DNA from: an uncultured Porphyromonadaceae bacterium
GTDB taxonomy: Bacteria > Bacteroidota > Bacteroidia > Bacteroidales > Muribaculaceae
Direction of reading: 5' to 3'
Assembly: GCA_947175715.1 (NCBI GenBank)
Contig: CAMWOD010000037.1
Coordinates: 1-7,682 of the forward strand
Length of the DNA stretch: 7,682 nt
Below the pieces are notes generated by a model that saw only the letters and a list, made by a program, of their open reading frames with translations, was not told where the DNA came from and searched no databases. Positions 6,294 to 7,682 of the stretch are shown here, in pieces; within the stretch, counting starts at the first letter, position 1; each line of letters starts with the position of its first letter. Both the position numbers and the translations under genes were made by a program.

Positions 6294-7658
6294 CTATTTC
6301 TTTTGGAATACACGCACATAGTCTATCTGATAGGTGGCAGGGAGTGCCGATTCGTTCACTCCGTTCCAGCCGCCCCAGTCGCCTCCCCAGGCCAGGTTGA
6401 GGATGGGGTGGAAAGGCTTGTTGAAAGGCCATGTGTTGTCGTTGCCGGCGCCATCGTTGGCAAAGTAGAGCAATGGCTGGCCGTCAACATAGGTGCGGAT
6501 GTAGTCGGGAGTCCACTCAAGGGCGTAGATATGGAATTCTTCCTCGGCACCCGGGGTGTAGCGTTCAGCAGTCTTCTGCGTATTGATCATGTGGTTGTAA
6601 GTGGTGGTGTGAATCGACGATGAAGTGTAGTTGGGATTCACGCCCACCTCTTCCATGATATCTATCTCACCGCAGTGGGGCCAGTTGCCACCATTGGCAG
6701 GCATCATCCAGAATGCAGGCCATGTACCCTTACCCTTGGGGAGCTTCAGGCGTGCCTCGAAGTATCCGTACTGCCACAGCTGGCGGGTGTTGATACGTGC
6801 TGAGATTACTTGATTATTGTACTTGCGCGCGATAATATTGAGTATGCCATCCTCAATGATGGCGGTGTACTCGTCGCCCAGCTTGCCGGGCACATAGCGC
6901 TGCAACTCGTTGTTGACATAACCGGGAGCCCAGTCGTCGTAGTACCACTCCTGGGTGTTGATCATCGAGCCGTTGGGCAGATTGAACTCGTCATGCCACA
7001 CAAGGGTGTAACCCTCGGGGGCGGTAATTTCGTCGGTATACTGATTTACGGCCACATCGCATGTGAGCTCACCGGCCTTGAAGGTGATGGTGGCATTGCG
7101 CTCGGCCGAGGTAGTATTGGCTGTGGCGCTGATAGTTACGGTAGCCGAGCCACCTTCGCCCGATGCGGGAGCAATGGTGCACCAATCGGCATTGCAGGTG
7201 GCACTCCAATCGGTGTAGGCGTCAACAGTGATGGTGGTAGTCGATGCCTGCGCTCCGAAACCTACCTTATTGGTAGAAACGTTGAGTGTGGGGCGTGCCT
7301 CCTGACTCACGGGTATTACCAACTCCTTGCCGCCGCTCTTTACGGTGAGCTTGGCTGTGCGGGTGGTGGCGCCTCCATTTGAAGTCAGCTTTACCTTCAC
7401 GTTGGTGGCTATCCCCTTGCTGCCACCGCGAGGGGTGGTGGTACACCAGTCGGCATCGGATATTATGGCCCAGTCGGCATCGGATGTGATGGTGACTGTG
7501 GTCTCAAAAGCGTCGTAGCCCGATGTGATTGATTGTGGTGTGGCTGTTATAGTCACCTGAGCAGGTGGAGGGGTGGGTGCGTCTGACTTGCTGTCGGAGC
7601 ATGAGCTTACCAACAGAGGCAAAACAGAAAATAAAGTTGCTATAAGCAGTTTGTTCAT
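6294..7658 (-). CDS. Two-BACON-domain GH16 endo-beta-glucanase lipoprotein (laminarinase/lichenase type)
   Basis: This 454-residue enzyme is predicted to hydrolyse internal bonds of beta-1,3- or mixed beta-1,3/1,4-glucan at the cell surface. The start MNKLLIATLF leads into a signal peptide with lipobox VSSC (Cys20) and a Pro-rich linker. Two BACON domains follow (about 35-120 and 124-207), each with the paired Trp pattern (SDADW...SDADWC and AYTDW...NADWC) and closing in a strand such as LVIPVSQEA. The GH16 jelly-roll runs from GYTLVWHDEF (216-225) to YQIDYVRVFQ at the end. Its active-site strand GEIDIMEEVG has the beta-bulge ExDxxE arrangement, giving Glu331 as nucleophile, Asp333 as assistant and Glu336 as acid/base. 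Flanking motifs NNELQRY, YFEARLKLPKGKGTWPAFWM and ILNLAWGGDWGG fit the GH16 laminarinase/lichenase branch (subfamily 3) rather than agarases or carrageenases. All catalytic residues are present, so it should be active. The fine specificity (laminarin versus cereal glucan) cannot be told from sequence. It is upstream of susC in the same direction, but separated from it by a terminator. Confidence 0.95.
   Translation of the reverse strand: MNKLLIATLFSVLPLLVSSCSDSKSDAPTPPPAQVTITATPQSITSGYDAFETTVTITSDADWAIISDADWCTTTPRGGSKGIATNVKVKLTSNGGATTRTAKLTVKSGGKELVIPVSQEARPTLNVSTNKVGFGAQASTTTITVDAYTDWSATCNADWCTIAPASGEGGSATVTISATANTTSAERNATITFKAGELTCDVAVNQYTDEITAPEGYTLVWHDEFNLPNGSMINTQEWYYDDWAPGYVNNELQRYVPGKLGDEYTAIIEDGILNIIARKYNNQVISARINTRQLWQYGYFEARLKLPKGKGTWPAFWMMPANGGNWPHCGEIDIMEEVGVNPNYTSSSIHTTTYNHMINTQKTAERYTPGAEEEFHIYALEWTPDYIRTYVDGQPLLYFANDGAGNDNTWPFNKPFHPILNLAWGGDWGGWNGVNESALPATYQIDYVRVFQKK
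7446..7485. repeat. 16-bp near-tandem direct repeat inside BACON domain 1
   Basis: CCAGTCGGCATCGGAT occurs at 7446-7461 and identically at 7470-7485, a 24-bp (8-codon) period within the GH16 gene. On the coding strand each copy encodes SDADW, giving two copies eight residues apart. BACON domains normally have two Trp positions here, so the protein-level pattern is expected; the exact nucleotide identity suggests a small duplication or conversion, or shared codon preference. Confidence 0.75.
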
Positions 7659-7682
7659 GGAATTAAATAAATAGGCTTACAG
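7659..7682 (-). other. Start of the region upstream of the GH16 gene
   Basis: Only 24 bases upstream of the GH16 start codon are in the window. On the coding strand they include the A/T-rich stretch CTATTTATTTAATTCC directly before the ATG, with no Shine-Dalgarno motif. No promoter or preceding gene can be judged, so whether the GH16 gene is first in its transcript is unknown. Confidence 0.5.

Noticed and set aside
6107..6400. A 97-codon plus-strand open frame starting in the GH16-susC intergenic region
   Set aside because: It runs through the terminator hairpin and into the 3' end of the GH16 gene; the hydrophobic start comes from A/T-rich non-coding DNA and the end from antisense GH16 sequence.
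6810..7382. A 190-codon plus-strand open frame opposite the GH16 gene
   Set aside because: It lies wholly inside the well-supported GH16 reading frame, has a low-complexity Gly/Val/Ile-rich translation with no recognisable domain, and is explained by the G/C-rich codon use of the opposite strand.

Overview
The window is one co-oriented block of a Bacteroidota (Bacteroidales-type) polysaccharide utilization locus (PUL). All genes are on the minus strand, so transcription runs from the right end to the left end. The assignment to this phylum rests on a SusC/SusD pair, BACON domains, lipoprotein signal peptides on three of the four products, and A/T-rich start regions without a Shine-Dalgarno sequence. 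The strong G/C preference at third codon positions and the gut-type protein families would fit Muribaculaceae, Prevotellaceae or a related Bacteroidales family, but the genus cannot be read from the sequence.

Layout in transcription order: (1) 7658-6294, a surface lipoprotein with two BACON domains and a GH16 catalytic domain, predicted endo-beta-1,3(-1,4)-glucanase. (2) 6293-6079, a 215-bp intergenic region holding a 10-bp direct repeat, a strong minus-strand intrinsic terminator (6197-6157) and an A/T-rich leader for the next gene. (3) 6078-2896, a SusC-family TonB-dependent outer-membrane transporter. (4) 2868-1348, a SusD-family glycan-binding lipoprotein, 27 bp after susC. (5) 1325 to the left edge, a SusE/SusF-position surface glycan-binding lipoprotein with PKD-like and CBM4-like parts, cut off by the window edge and starting 22 bp after susD.

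The genes make sense together as a surface glucan-capture module. The GH16 enzyme would cut a beta-1,3-linked or mixed-linkage glucan (laminarin, yeast/fungal glucan or cereal glucan) at the cell surface. The SusE/F-position lipoprotein and SusD would bind the chain and its fragments, and SusC would import oligosaccharides with TonB energy. No periplasmic exo-enzyme (for example GH3) or regulator lies in the window; they may be outside it.

I find no evidence of a wholly new system. The points most worth a second look are the intrinsic terminator (possibly an attenuator) separating the GH16 gene from susCD, the direct repeat and weak promoter-like elements just before it, and the incomplete, poorly named surface glycan-binding protein at the left edge.
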